Shown: in pieces, positions 9,635-17,752 of the stretch
How positions within the stretch are numbered: the stretch's first letter is position 1
Layout of the letters: every line of letters begins with the position of its first letter
From: Parvularculaceae bacterium
Lineage (GTDB): Bacteria; Pseudomonadota; Alphaproteobacteria; Caulobacterales; Parvularculaceae
Assembly: GCA_013389105.1 (NCBI GenBank)
Contig: JACADZ010000055.1
Coordinates: 1-61,356 of the forward strand
Direction of reading: 5' to 3'
Length of the DNA stretch: 61,356 nt
The notes under the pieces: model-generated
Databases searched by the model: none
Seen by the model: only the letters and a program-made list of their open reading frames with translations
What the model was told of the DNA's origin: nothing
Program-made: the position numbers and the translations under genes

Positions 9635-9658
9635 AAGGCCGGGATCGCTCCCGGCCTT
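9635..9658 (-). terminator. Rho-independent terminator of glnA
   Basis: Perfect nine-pair stem AAGGCCGGG/CCCGGCCTT with a six-base loop. Read on the minus strand the stem is followed by TTTTTC, the layout expected for termination of glnA, whose stop lies about 65 bases upstream. On the plus strand it is about 35 bases after pepP but lacks a T-run, so it is at best a weak bidirectional terminator. Confidence 0.8.
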
Positions 9659-9721
9659 CCGTCTCGCACTTCACTCTACGCAACCTTACGCAATGGGAGA
9701 AACCTTACTCCGCGCGACCCG

Positions 9722-11128
9722 TCAGTTCGAATAATACATCGCGAACTCGACCGGGTGCGGCGTGATTTCGAAGCGCTTCACCTCGCCCATTTTCAACTCG
9801 ATATAGGAGTCGATCTGGTCGTCGTTGAAGACGCCGCCCTTCTTCAGGAAGGCCCGGTCGCGGTCGAGCGTCGCGAGCGCGTCGCGCAACGAGGCGCAAA
9901 CAGTCGGGATGTCTTTCAGTTCCGCCGGCGGCAGATCGTAGAGGTCCTTGTCCATCGGGTCGCCCGGATGGATCTTGTTCTCGACGCCGTCGAGGCCCGC
10001 CATGAGGAGCGCCGCGAATGTCAGGTAGGGATTGCTCGCGGGATCGGGGAAGCGCACTTCGATACGCTTGCCCTTCGGCGAGGCGACCCACGGAATACGG
10101 ATCGAGGCCGAGCGGTTGCGCGCCGAATAGGCGAGCAGCACCGGCGCCTCGTAACCGGGCACGAGGCGCTTGTAGCTGTTCGTCGTCGCGTTCGAGAAGG
10201 CGTTGATGGCGCGCGCGTGCTTGATGATCCCGCCGATGTAGTAGAGGCAGGTCTCGGAGAGGTCCGCATAGCGGTCGCCCGCGAACATCGGCTTGCCGCC
10301 CTTCCACAGCGACTGGTGGACGTGCATGCCCGACCCGTTGTCGCCGAATACCGGCTTCGCCATGAAGGTCGCCGTCTTGCCGTAGGCCGCGGCGACTTGG
10401 TGGATGACGTATTTGTAGATCTGCATCGAGTCCGCCATTTTGGTCAGCGTGGCGAACTTCATGCCGAGTTCGTGCTGGGACGGCGCGACTTCGTGATGGT
10501 GCTTTTCGACGACAACGCCCATCTCCGCCATCATGGTCAGCATTTCGCTGCGCATGTCCTGAGCGGAATCGACCGGCGGCACCGGAAAATAGCCGCCCTT
10601 GGGGCCGGGGCGGTGCGCGAGGTTGCCGCCTTCATAGGTCGTGCCGGAGTTGTAGGGCCCCTCGACCGAGTCGAGCTGGAAGCTCATGTGGTTCTGCTCG
10701 GTCGACCAGCGCACGTCGTCGAAAACGAAAAACTCCGCCTCCGGACCAAAATAGCAGGTGTCGGCGATCCCGGTCGACTGGAGATAGTTTTCCGCCGCCT
10801 TGGCGATGGTGCGCGGATCGCGCGCGTAAGGCTGCCCCGTAGCCGGATCGAGGATGTCGCAGATGAGCGTCAGCGTCGGCTGGGCGAAGAAGGGGTCCTC
10901 AATGGCGGTCGAAAGGTCCGGCTTCAAGATCATGTCGGACTCGTTGATCGCCTTCCATCCAGCAATCGAGGAGCCGTCGAACATGGTTCCTTCACTGAGG
11001 AGGTCCTCGTCGACGAGATCCTTGTCGAAGGTGACGTGCTGCCACTTCCCGCGCGGATCGGTGAAGCGCAGATCTACGTAACGGATTTCCTTGTCCTTGA
11101 TCCGCTTCAAGATCGCGTTGACGGTCAT
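9722..11128 (-). CDS. glnA: Glutamine synthetase type I
   Basis: 468 aa, the standard GSI-beta length. Visible signatures are FDGSSIAGW near residue 50, the metal/ATP site [16 protein letters not shown] and the adenylylation loop KDLYDLPP, where the tyrosine falls at residue 397 exactly as in the enterobacterial enzyme; GlnE-type adenylylation control is therefore expected. It makes glutamine from glutamate, ammonia and ATP as a cytoplasmic dodecamer. The ATG at 11128 is the family start. It follows glnB on the same strand after a 217-base gap, long enough for its own promoter, and ends at a terminator hairpin (9635-9658). Confidence 0.98.
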   Translation of the reverse strand: MTVNAILKRIKDKEIRYVDLRFTDPRGKWQHVTFDKDLVDEDLLSEGTMFDGSSIAGWKAINESDMILKPDLSTAIEDPFFAQPTLTLICDILDPATGQPYARDPRTIAKAAENYLQSTGIADTCYFGPEAEFFVFDDVRWSTEQNHMSFQLDSVEGPYNSGTTYEGGNLAHRPGPKGGYFPVPPVDSAQDMRSEMLTMMAEMGVVVEKHHHEVAPSQHELGMKFATLTKMADSMQIYKYVIHQVAAAYGKTATFMAKPVFGDNGSGMHVHQSLWKGGKPMFAGDRYADLSETCLYYIGGIIKHARAINAFSNATTNSYKRLVPGYEAPVLLAYSARNRSASIRIPWVASPKGKRIEVRFPDPASNPYLTFAALLMAGLDGVENKIHPGDPMDKDLYDLPPAELKDIPTVCASLRDALATLDRDRAFLKKGGVFNDDQIDSYIELKMGEVKRFEITPHPVEFAMYYSN

Positions 11129-11345
11129 TTCCCCGAAAAGCTCCTGTTCTGGACGTATCTGACTCGCTTTTCCGCGGCGGCAGCTGAACGCCGGCCCACG
11201 CGGGATCGCTGATTCACCGCACGGCAGTTGACCGGCGGATTCGCTGGAAATCAAGAAGAATTTTTGCGCTGCAGCATGCGCTCGCCGAAAGTAGCGCAGT
11301 ATACAAGTTTTCAGCGATTTATTGCCAGAAATGTACCAAGCCGCG

Positions 11346-11696
<351 letters not shown>

Positions 11697-11743
11697 TTAC
11701 GACGCGGTCTAGCATCAACTGCGCGCACCATGGTGTCAAACGC

Positions 11744-13249
11744 ATGACTCCCCCGTTCATCCTGACCGCCGCTGAAACAGCGCGCGCGGAGCAACTGGCC
11801 GCCGCGGGGGGCGTGCCGAGCCTCACCCTGATGGAGACCGCCGGCGGCGGCGTCGCGGCGGCGGCGGCGAAGTTCTGGCCGAAGGGGCCGGTCGCCGTCC
11901 TGTGCGGCCCGGGAAACAACGGCGGCGACGGTTTCGTCGCAGCGAGACTCCTCGCCGAACAGGGCTGGCCCGTTCGCACCGCCCTGCTCGGCGATCGCAA
12001 CGCTCTCAAGGGCGACGCGAAGACCATGGCCGAGCGTAATTTCGGCCCGATCGAGGATTTTTCTCCCGCGGCGCTCAGTGGCGCGACGCTCATTATCGAC
12101 GCGCTGTTCGGAACGGGCCTGTCGCGCCCGGTTGAAGGGCCCGCCGCGGCCATGATCGACGCGGCGAACGCGCACGCGGCGCCGGTGCTGGCGGTCGATG
12201 TGCCGTCCGGGGTCAACGCCGACACGGGCGCCGTGATGGGAACCGCGATCCGGGCGGCGCGCACGGCGACCTTCTTCACGAAAAAGCCGGCCCACATGCT
12301 TTTTCCCGGCCGGGCGTTCTGCGGCGCGGTCGATGTCGTCGATATCGGCATCCCCGTATCCGTGCTCGCAAAAATCGCTCCGTCTACCTATGAAAACCAG
12401 CCGGAGGTGTGGGCCGCGGCTTTTCGCCGGCCGTCGTTCACGGCCAACAAGTTCTCCCGCGGCCACGTCGCCGTCGTGAGCGGACCAAGGCTGAGAACAG
12501 GCGCTGCGCGGCTCGCCGCGCGCGCGGCGCTGCGGTCCGGCGCCGGACTCGTCACCCTGCTCGCCGACCCGGAGGCCGCCGACGAGTGCGCCGCGCAGGC
12601 GACGTCGGTGATGGTGCGGGTCGTCGACGGAGCCCGAGGGGTCGCTGCGGCGCTGGCCGACCCCCGGATAACCGCCGCCGTCATCGGACCTGCGGCGGGA
12701 ATCGGACCGGCCACAGTCGAGACAACCCAGGCGATTCTGAACTCCTCCGTACACGCCGTTCTCGATGCCGACGTCTTTTCGAGTTTCGAGGCGCGGCCGG
12801 ACACCTTGTTCTCCCGTCTGCGCCCGAACGACGTGCTGACGCCGCACGAGGGCGAGTTCGGGCGGCTGTTTAAGGATATCGACCCCGTAACGCTCGGCCG
12901 CCTCGGCGCCGCACGCCTTGCAGCGCACCGCTGCGGGGCTGTCGTCGCGCTCAAAGGCGCCGATACGGTCGTCGCGGCTCCCGACGGGCGTGCGGCGATC
13001 AACGGCAATGCGCCTCCCGACCTCGCGACAGCAGGGTCGGGCGACGCGCTCGCCGGTATGATCGCCGGTCAGCTCGCGCAGGGAACGCCCGGTTTCGAGG
13101 CGGCGCTCATCGGCGTGTGGCTGCATGGGGCCTGCGGCCAGGCGGCCGGGCCTGGCCTCATCGCCGAAGACCTGCCCGACGCCCTGCCCGTCATATTGCG
13201 CCGGCTGCTGTCGCCGCCGACCGACCCGGGCCGGGCTCCCTCGGTTTGA
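11744..13249 (+). CDS. nnr: Bifunctional NAD(P)H-hydrate epimerase / ADP-dependent NAD(P)H-hydrate dehydratase
   Basis: 501 aa fusion. The N-terminal YjeF_N epimerase domain (about 1-215) has CGPGNNGGDGFVAARLL and DALFGTGLSRP; the C-terminal carbohydrate-kinase-like dehydratase domain (about 225-495) has LTPHEGEF, ALKGADTVVA and the catalytic ATAGSGDALAGMIAG. Together they repair NADHX and NADPHX back to NAD(P)H in the cytoplasm. The gene is divergent from glnB across 59 bases, a neighbourhood common in alphaproteobacteria. No truncation is seen. Confidence 0.95.
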   Translation: MTPPFILTAAETARAEQLAAAGGVPSLTLMETAGGGVAAAAAKFWPKGPVAVLCGPGNNGGDGFVAARLLAEQGWPVRTALLGDRNALKGDAKTMAERNFGPIEDFSPAALSGATLIIDALFGTGLSRPVEGPAAAMIDAANAHAAPVLAVDVPSGVNADTGAVMGTAIRAARTATFFTKKPAHMLFPGRAFCGAVDVVDIGIPVSVLAKIAPSTYENQPEVWAAAFRRPSFTANKFSRGHVAVVSGPRLRTGAARLAARAALRSGAGLVTLLADPEAADECAAQATSVMVRVVDGARGVAAALADPRITAAVIGPAAGIGPATVETTQAILNSSVHAVLDADVFSSFEARPDTLFSRLRPNDVLTPHEGEFGRLFKDIDPVTLGRLGAARLAAHRCGAVVALKGADTVVAAPDGRAAINGNAPPDLATAGSGDALAGMIAGQLAQGTPGFEAALIGVWLHGACGQAAGPGLIAEDLPDALPVILRRLLSPPTDPGRAPSV

Positions 13250-13362
13250 CCATTACGGCGACGACAATCGCAGGCTGTGTAACGCGCGGCACAGTTTCGC
13301 TTGCCGGCTTCGCCTAGAGTTCAGCGTATATATATTACATCAAGCTCCAAATTTAGGGCGGA

Positions 13363-14076
13363 TTGATTGTTGACTTAAACGTCGAAAGCTCGCCTCTGAT
13401 GGCGCCATTGAGGGAGGGTGCCTTGGGTCAGCAGCGAAGCCACGAAGGTCGGCAGGCGTTCCCGGCGGCCAACGCCCTGTGCGCCGCCGACGCCGTCAAC
13501 CAGGACTGCCTCTACGCCAGACTGCTGCAAGCGTTTCGGGCGCCGATTCTCATCGTGGTCGACGGCCGCGTCCAGTTCAAGAACCGCGCGGCGAACCGCC
13601 TGATCAACGCCGGCGTCCTCACGCTTGACGCCGCCGGAGTCGCGCGCTTCGCCGATCCTTGCGCCGAGGCGCTGCTTGAGGAAGTCCGATCGAAGAAGCG
13701 TCATTCAGGAACCGAAATCGTTCGTATGCGTACGAATGGACCTGCGATGATCCTTCAAGTCATGCCAATCGGCAGGGCCGCGCCTGCCCGTGCGCGACGC
13801 GCTCGCGCGGACATTCCGGTACTGGTTTTCGTCATGCTGCTGTCGGAGGCCGGCGCCATCCGTAAACGGGCGGTCGACGGTATTGCGACGCTGTCGAAAG
13901 CCGAAAAGGAAGTGCTCGGTGCGCTCGTCGGCGGCGAGTCTGTCCGCACGATCGCCGAGGGCTCGGCCCGCTCGGTCGCCACCGTAAGATGGCATGTGAA
14001 GAGACTGCTGACGAAAACCGGCGCGCGCAGCATCGGCGATCTGACCCGCATCGGCTCGCTGCTGGCGCCCTACTGA
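13363..14076 (+). CDS. LuxR/GerE-type HTH transcriptional regulator with PAS-like N-terminus
   Basis: About 237 aa. The C-terminal 60 residues are a LuxR-type helix-turn-helix: LSKAEKEVLGALVGGESV, then VATVRWHVKRLLTKTGA. Residues about 45-160 (APILIVVDGRVQFKNRAAN..) look like a small PAS-type sensory fold, without a phospho-receiver. The start is uncertain: the TTG at 13363 gives the longest protein, whereas a TTG at 13423 has a much better ribosome-binding site (AGGGAGGG, 13411-13418). An AT-rich tract (13327-13338) in the 113-base upstream gap may hold the promoter. Ligand and targets are unknown; the next gene (map) converges on it. Confidence 0.8.
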   Translation: MIVDLNVESSPLMAPLREGALGQQRSHEGRQAFPAANALCAADAVNQDCLYARLLQAFRAPILIVVDGRVQFKNRAANRLINAGVLTLDAAGVARFADPCAEALLEEVRSKKRHSGTEIVRMRTNGPAMILQVMPIGRAAPARARRARADIPVLVFVMLLSEAGAIRKRAVDGIATLSKAEKEVLGALVGGESVRTIAEGSARSVATVRWHVKRLLTKTGARSIGDLTRIGSLLAPY

Positions 14077-14086
14077 ACGGGCCCGC

Positions 14087-14935
14087 TCAGCCGTAGGGCG
14101 GCCGTGCGTGCCCTCTGGGCGAGAGGGTGAAAATCTCGACGCCGGTTTCCGTAACGCCGACGGAGTGCTCGAACTGGGCCGAGAGCGATTTGTCGCGGGA
14201 AACCGCGGTCCAACCGTCCTTCAGCACTTTCACGTCGGGACGGCCTTCGTTGATCATCGGCTCGACCGTGAAGAACATGCCGGGCTTGAGCGGCGTGTCG
14301 GCGGCGCGGTGCAGGCCAGTCATGCGGTCGCGATACTCAGCATAGTGAACGATATTCGGCGCGTCGTGGAAAACTTGTCCGAGACCGTGGCCGCAGAAAT
14401 CCCGAACGACGGAAAAGCCTTCGGCCTCGGCGAATGACTGGATGGCCTTGCCGATGTCGTAGAGCGTCGCGCCCGGCTTGATCGCGCCGATGCCGCGCAT
14501 CATGGCCTCATGCGTGGTCTCGACCAGGCGGCGGGCCTTCACTTTGGGCTCGCCCGCGTAATACATGCGGCTCGTATCGCCATGCCAGCCGTCGACGATG
14601 ACCGTCACGTCGATGTTGAGAATGTCGCCGTCCTTCAGCGTCTTTTCCGAAGGAATGCCGTGGCAGATGACGTGGTTGATGGAAATGCAGGACGCGTGAC
14701 GATACCCGCGGTACCCGATGGTCGCGGGAAGGGCCCCGTTATCGAGGACGAACTCGCGGACGAGGCTGTCAAGCCGGTCCGTTCGGACGCCGGGCCTCAC
14801 ATGGTCGGCGATCATGTCGAGACACTCGGCCGCCAGGCGACCGGCCCGGCGCATGCCGGCGAAGCCCTCCGGCCCGTGGAGCCGGACGGCGCCGGCCCGC
14901 ATGTCGAGATTTTCGTCCAGTTCGGCGTCTTGCAT
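14087..14935 (-). CDS. map: Methionine aminopeptidase type I
   Basis: 282 aa. The M24A core is complete: ISINHVICHGIPS near residue 85, DILNIDVTVIVDGWHGDTSRM with two Asp ligands, CGHGLGQVFHDAP with the His ligand, TVEPM with the first Glu and QFEHSVGVTETG with the second. It removes the initiator methionine from nascent proteins. A roughly 25-residue N-terminal extension precedes the catalytic core. Upstream on the same strand, 73 bases away, is a 33-codon membrane ORF that could be cotranscribed. This is the third M24-fold enzyme within 12 kb. Confidence 0.95.
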   Translation of the reverse strand: MQDAELDENLDMRAGAVRLHGPEGFAGMRRAGRLAAECLDMIADHVRPGVRTDRLDSLVREFVLDNGALPATIGYRGYRHASCISINHVICHGIPSEKTLKDGDILNIDVTVIVDGWHGDTSRMYYAGEPKVKARRLVETTHEAMMRGIGAIKPGATLYDIGKAIQSFAEAEGFSVVRDFCGHGLGQVFHDAPNIVHYAEYRDRMTGLHRAADTPLKPGMFFTVEPMINEGRPDVKVLKDGWTAVSRDKSLSAQFEHSVGVTETGVEIFTLSPRGHARPPYG

Positions 14936-15008
14936 ATTCTGCTCCGGCGCCGCCCTCTTCTGGCCGGGCCGGGCCGGAATTGCAAATCAATCCGTCCCGG
15001 GCACCGGC

Positions 15009-15110
15009 TCAGACGATCATCGCCCCGAGCGCCAGGCCTGCGCCGCCGACCAGAGCGACGCCCGCGGCATAGGAGAAGAACACGGCGGCGGTGAAGAGGA
15101 TGTCTTTCAT
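15009..15110 (-). CDS. 33-aa hydrophobic small protein (single-span membrane ORF)
   Basis: A 34-codon ORF from ATG (15108-15110) to TGA (15009-15011). The product begins MKDILFTAAVFF and continues with a Gly/Ala/Val-rich hydrophobic stretch to the end (GLALGAMIV), so it is essentially one transmembrane helix with a charged residue pair only at positions 2-3. A strong Shine-Dalgarno GGGAGG sits five bases before the ATG, which is the main reason to call it a gene. It lies upstream of map on the same strand. I do not recognise a family; it could be a small membrane-protein regulator or subunit. Confidence 0.6.
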   Translation of the reverse strand: MKDILFTAAVFFSYAAGVALVGGAGLALGAMIV

Positions 15111-15312
15111 TAAAACCTCCCGGGAAGCCATCTAAATCTATGCGCCCCGGGAAACCTCGGCGTGACGAAGATCACACGCCAGACACGTTTGCGTGAATCG
15201 ACAATCCGGCAAGTTTCGCGCCTCGGTCACCTGGAAGGAAAAATTTCCGGAGTCACGTAATCGACGCGCGCATGTCGAAAGAGTGTCGCCCAACGCATCT
15301 ATCTCGCACCTG

Positions 15313-15332
15313 CGAGACGCCATTGCGTCTCG
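15313..15332 (+). other. Hairpin in the leader of the PepSY-like gene
   Basis: Perfect eight-pair stem CGAGACGC/GCGTCTCG with a CATT loop, ending 27 bases before the ATG at 15360. There is no T-run, so it is unlikely to be an intrinsic terminator; it could be an mRNA-stabilising or regulatory structure, or an operator-like inverted repeat. The rest of the 249-base gap 15111-15359 shows no other clear element. Confidence 0.5.
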
Positions 15333-15359
15333 CCAGCCAAACAAACAACAGGAGAGACC

Positions 15360-15836
15360 ATGCGTTCTAAATCATTGACGGCAGCCTCATTGTTGTGGGC
15401 GTCGGGCCTCGGCTCGGCGTCGGCCGCCGACGAAATCCGCCTCGACGAAGTTCCGGAGAACATCCGGAGAGTTGCAGAGTACTATGCGCCGGGAACGACT
15501 TTCACCGCGGCCGGCATTGAGATCGAAAGCGGACTGACGATCTACGAGTTGTCCGGACCGTTGCCGAACGGACGGCGGATCGAAATCGACATTTTCGCAA
15601 ACGGCGAACTCGATGAGATTGAGATGGAGGCGGATGTTTCGGATCTGCCGCAGGCCGTCCTCGACGCCGTCGGTAAAATTGCGCCGGAAGGCGACATCGT
15701 ATTCGTCGAGACGTCCGTCCACGGCGACGGCCGGTTCTATTACGAAGTCGAAGTGAGCCTCGGCGGCGAGACTCGCGGCTTCGAAATCGCTGAGAACGGC
15801 GACATCGTTTCGTCCGAAGGCGCCGCCAGCAGTTGA
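15360..15836 (+). CDS. Secreted protein with two PepSY-like repeats
   Basis: 158 aa. Residues 1-22 form a signal peptide ending SASAA. The mature part contains two PepSY-like repeats of about 60 residues: the first begins VPENIRRVAEYYAPG, the second LPQAVLDAVGKIAPEGDIVF and ends FYYEVEVSLGG..FEIAENGDIV. PepSY domains are periplasmic or extracellular and often inhibit peptidases or bind ligands; the actual role here is unknown. The protein is very acidic. AGGAGAG precedes the ATG with good spacing, and a perfect hairpin lies in the leader. Family placement by fold pattern only. Confidence 0.75.
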   Translation: MRSKSLTAASLLWASGLGSASAADEIRLDEVPENIRRVAEYYAPGTTFTAAGIEIESGLTIYELSGPLPNGRRIEIDIFANGELDEIEMEADVSDLPQAVLDAVGKIAPEGDIVFVETSVHGDGRFYYEVEVSLGGETRGFEIAENGDIVSSEGAASS

Positions 15837-15924
15837 CGGCGGCTTTCCATTAAAGGGAGGACGCCCGCGCTTTCGGGCGCCTCCGTCTTGCATGGGCGCC
15901 GCAAGGGGAGTCAGATGCGGCCCC

Positions 15925-16899
15925 ATGCGCTGCATTGAAATTGAAGGGCCTGGCGGCCCCGAGGTTCTGAGGCTCGCGGAGCGGCCCATTCCTGCCCCCC
16001 GCGAAGGCGAGGTTTTGATCCGGGTCGCCGCCGCCGGCGTCAATCGTCCGGACGTGTTGCAACGCAGGGGTCTTTACCCGCCGCCCCCGGGAGCCTCCGA
16101 TTTACCGGGCCTCGAGGTCGCCGGCGAGATTACGTCGCTCGGCGCTGGCGTGACCCGCTGGCGGGTCGGCGACGTCGTATCCGCGTTGCTCACCGGCGGC
16201 GGCTACGCCGAATTCGCGACCGCGCACGAGAGCTCGTGCCTGCCGGCGCCGCGAGGGCTCTCGCTGCTCGAGGCGGCCTCGCTTCCGGAAACCTTCTTCA
16301 CCGTATATGCTAATGTTTTCGACGATGCGGCACTGAAGCCCGGCGAGACGCTTCTCGTTCACGGCGGGACGAGCGGAATCGGCGTCGCCGCCATCGGCAT
16401 GGCCAAGGCAACTGGCGCCAAGGTCGTGGCAACGGCCTCAAGCGCAGACAAGCTTAAAGCGATCCAGGCCCTCGGCGCCGATCTTGCGCTCGATTACCGC
16501 GATGCCGGTTGGACCACGGCTGTAACAAGCTTCGGCGGGGCCGATGTCGTGCTCGACATGGCGGGCGGCGATTTCCTGGAGAAGAATATTGGCTGCCTGA
16601 AGCCGTTCGGACGGCACGTCTCGATCGCCTTCCTGCGCGGGCCGATCGGCCAAATGGACATTTTCGCCGTCATGCGCAAACGCTTGCGGCTCTCGGGCTC
16701 GACAATGAAAGCCCGGGACCTGGCCGACAAGGCGCGCCTCGCCGAGGGTCTCAAGGCGCAGTTCTGGCCCCTCATCGAGGCCGGGCGGATCACCCCGGTC
16801 CTCGACAAGGTTTTTCCCCTGGCTGAGGCCGCCGCCGCCCATGAACGCATGGAAAAGGGGGCCCACACGGGCAAGATCGTGCTGAAGGTCCAAGATTAA
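15925..16899 (+). CDS. NAD(P)H:quinone oxidoreductase, zinc-independent MDR (PIG3-like) family
   Basis: 324 aa from the ATG at 15925. Signatures: AAGVNRPDVLQRRGLYPPPPG near residue 48, LVHGGTSGIGVAAIGMAKA (Rossmann loop near residue 151) and VLDMAGGDFL. The catalytic-zinc Cys/His set of alcohol dehydrogenases is absent, as in quinone reductases of the PIG3/Qor type. It should reduce quinones or enones with NADPH. An in-frame ATG at 15892 would add 11 residues with no family support; GGGGAG at about 15905 lies upstream of the chosen start. The TrcR gene follows 148 bases later on the same strand. Confidence 0.88.
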   Translation: MRCIEIEGPGGPEVLRLAERPIPAPREGEVLIRVAAAGVNRPDVLQRRGLYPPPPGASDLPGLEVAGEITSLGAGVTRWRVGDVVSALLTGGGYAEFATAHESSCLPAPRGLSLLEAASLPETFFTVYANVFDDAALKPGETLLVHGGTSGIGVAAIGMAKATGAKVVATASSADKLKAIQALGADLALDYRDAGWTTAVTSFGGADVVLDMAGGDFLEKNIGCLKPFGRHVSIAFLRGPIGQMDIFAVMRKRLRLSGSTMKARDLADKARLAEGLKAQFWPLIEAGRITPVLDKVFPLAEAAAAHERMEKGAHTGKIVLKVQD

Positions 16900-16902
16900 G
16901 CT

Positions 16903-16930
16903 TTGCGGCGGCCGGCAGGCCCTCTATAAG
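16903..16930 (+). promoter_or_regulatory. Candidate sigma-70-type promoter of trcR
   Basis: TTGCGG (16903-16908) and TATAAG (16925-16930) are separated by 16 bases, immediately after the stop of the oxidoreductase gene. Initiation about 7 bases later would give a leader of roughly 110 bases before the trcR ATG at 17048. The leader holds a weaker hairpin (GGCGCT/AGCGCC, 16945-16963) and the strong one at 16998-17020. Pattern match only. Confidence 0.4.
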
Positions 16931-16997
16931 CCGTCGCCAGTTCGGGCGCTTTGTAGGAGCGCCGGGCGCTTTCCCCGAAATTTGCGGCGGCAAGCGC

Positions 16998-17020
16998 GGT
17001 CCCCGGGAAGACCGGGGACC
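16998..17020 (+). other. Strong hairpin in the trcR leader
   Basis: Perfect nine-pair GC-rich stem GGTCCCCGG/CCGGGGACC with loop GAAGA, ending 27 bases before the trcR start codon and before its GGAG ribosome-binding site. No T-run follows, so it is probably not a simple terminator. It could protect the mRNA end or take part in control of trcR expression. Confidence 0.55.
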
Positions 17021-17047
17021 GGTCCTTGAAACTTTTGGAGAGGCTTT

Positions 17048-17752
17048 ATGTCCGACAAACCGCTCATGCCGATCGCCACGGCAGTCTGGCTCATTGAGAA
17101 CACGCGCCTCACCTTCGACCAAATTGCCGATTTCTGCGTGCTCCACCCGTTGCAGGTGAAGGGCATCGCCGACGGCGACGTGGCCGCGGGCGTGCGCGGC
17201 ATCGACCCGATCACGAACCATCAGCTCTCGCGGGAGGAACTCGAAAAAGCCGAGGCCGATCCGAACTACCGCATGCATTTGTCTCGTCCCAAAACGATCG
17301 TCGCCGAGCGGCCGAAGAAGGGGCCGCGCTACACGCCGGTTTCCAAGCGTCAGAACCGCCCGGACGCTATCGCCTGGCTCATCAAGCACCATCCTGAGAT
17401 TTCGGACGCGCAAATCGCCAAACTCCTCGGCACCACAAAGGCCACGATTCAGACCGTGCGCGACCGTTCGCACTGGAACGCCCAGAACATCTCGCCCACC
17501 GACCCGGTCGGTCTCGGGCTCTGCTCGCAGATTGAACTCGACATGCTAGTGCGCAAAGCGGCGGCCAAGAGAGCAAAACTCGCGCCGGCGCCTGTCGATC
17601 AGGGGCCGACCCTGGAGCCGGTCTCCGCGAGCCTGGCGCCGGAACGGGAAGAGGAAGACGCGCCCCGCAACGAGAAAGTAGATGTAGAGAAGGTCTTCGG
17701 CAAGCTCGGCGGCGGCTCCATCCAGAAGCGCGACGACGAAGAGCGGCCCTAA
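17048..17752 (+). CDS. trcR: Cell-cycle transcriptional regulator TrcR (DUF1013)
   Basis: 234 aa. The DUF1013 core is unmistakable: PIATAVWLIENTRLTFDQIA at residues 11-30, IDPITNHQLSREE near 58 and a second helix-turn-helix DAIAWLIKHHPEISDAQIAKLLGTTKATIQ (about 107-136), then RSHWN. The C-terminal 50 residues are acidic and low in complexity. TrcR is confined to alphaproteobacteria and acts with RNA polymerase in cell-cycle gene expression. Start ATG follows TTTTGGAGAGG. The stop overlaps that of the convergent SDR gene by four bases. The leader is structured (see 16998-17020). Confidence 0.92.
   Translation: MSDKPLMPIATAVWLIENTRLTFDQIADFCVLHPLQVKGIADGDVAAGVRGIDPITNHQLSREELEKAEADPNYRMHLSRPKTIVAERPKKGPRYTPVSKRQNRPDAIAWLIKHHPEISDAQIAKLLGTTKATIQTVRDRSHWNAQNISPTDPVGLGLCSQIELDMLVRKAAAKRAKLAPAPVDQGPTLEPVSASLAPEREEEDAPRNEKVDVEKVFGKLGGGSIQKRDDEERP

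Noticed and set aside
9755-11212. Plus-strand open frame of 485 codons opposite glnA
   Set aside because: Antisense shadow of glutamine synthetase.
16945-16963. Terminator after the quinone oxidoreductase gene
   Set aside because: The six-pair hairpin lacks a T-run; better seen as part of the trcR leader.
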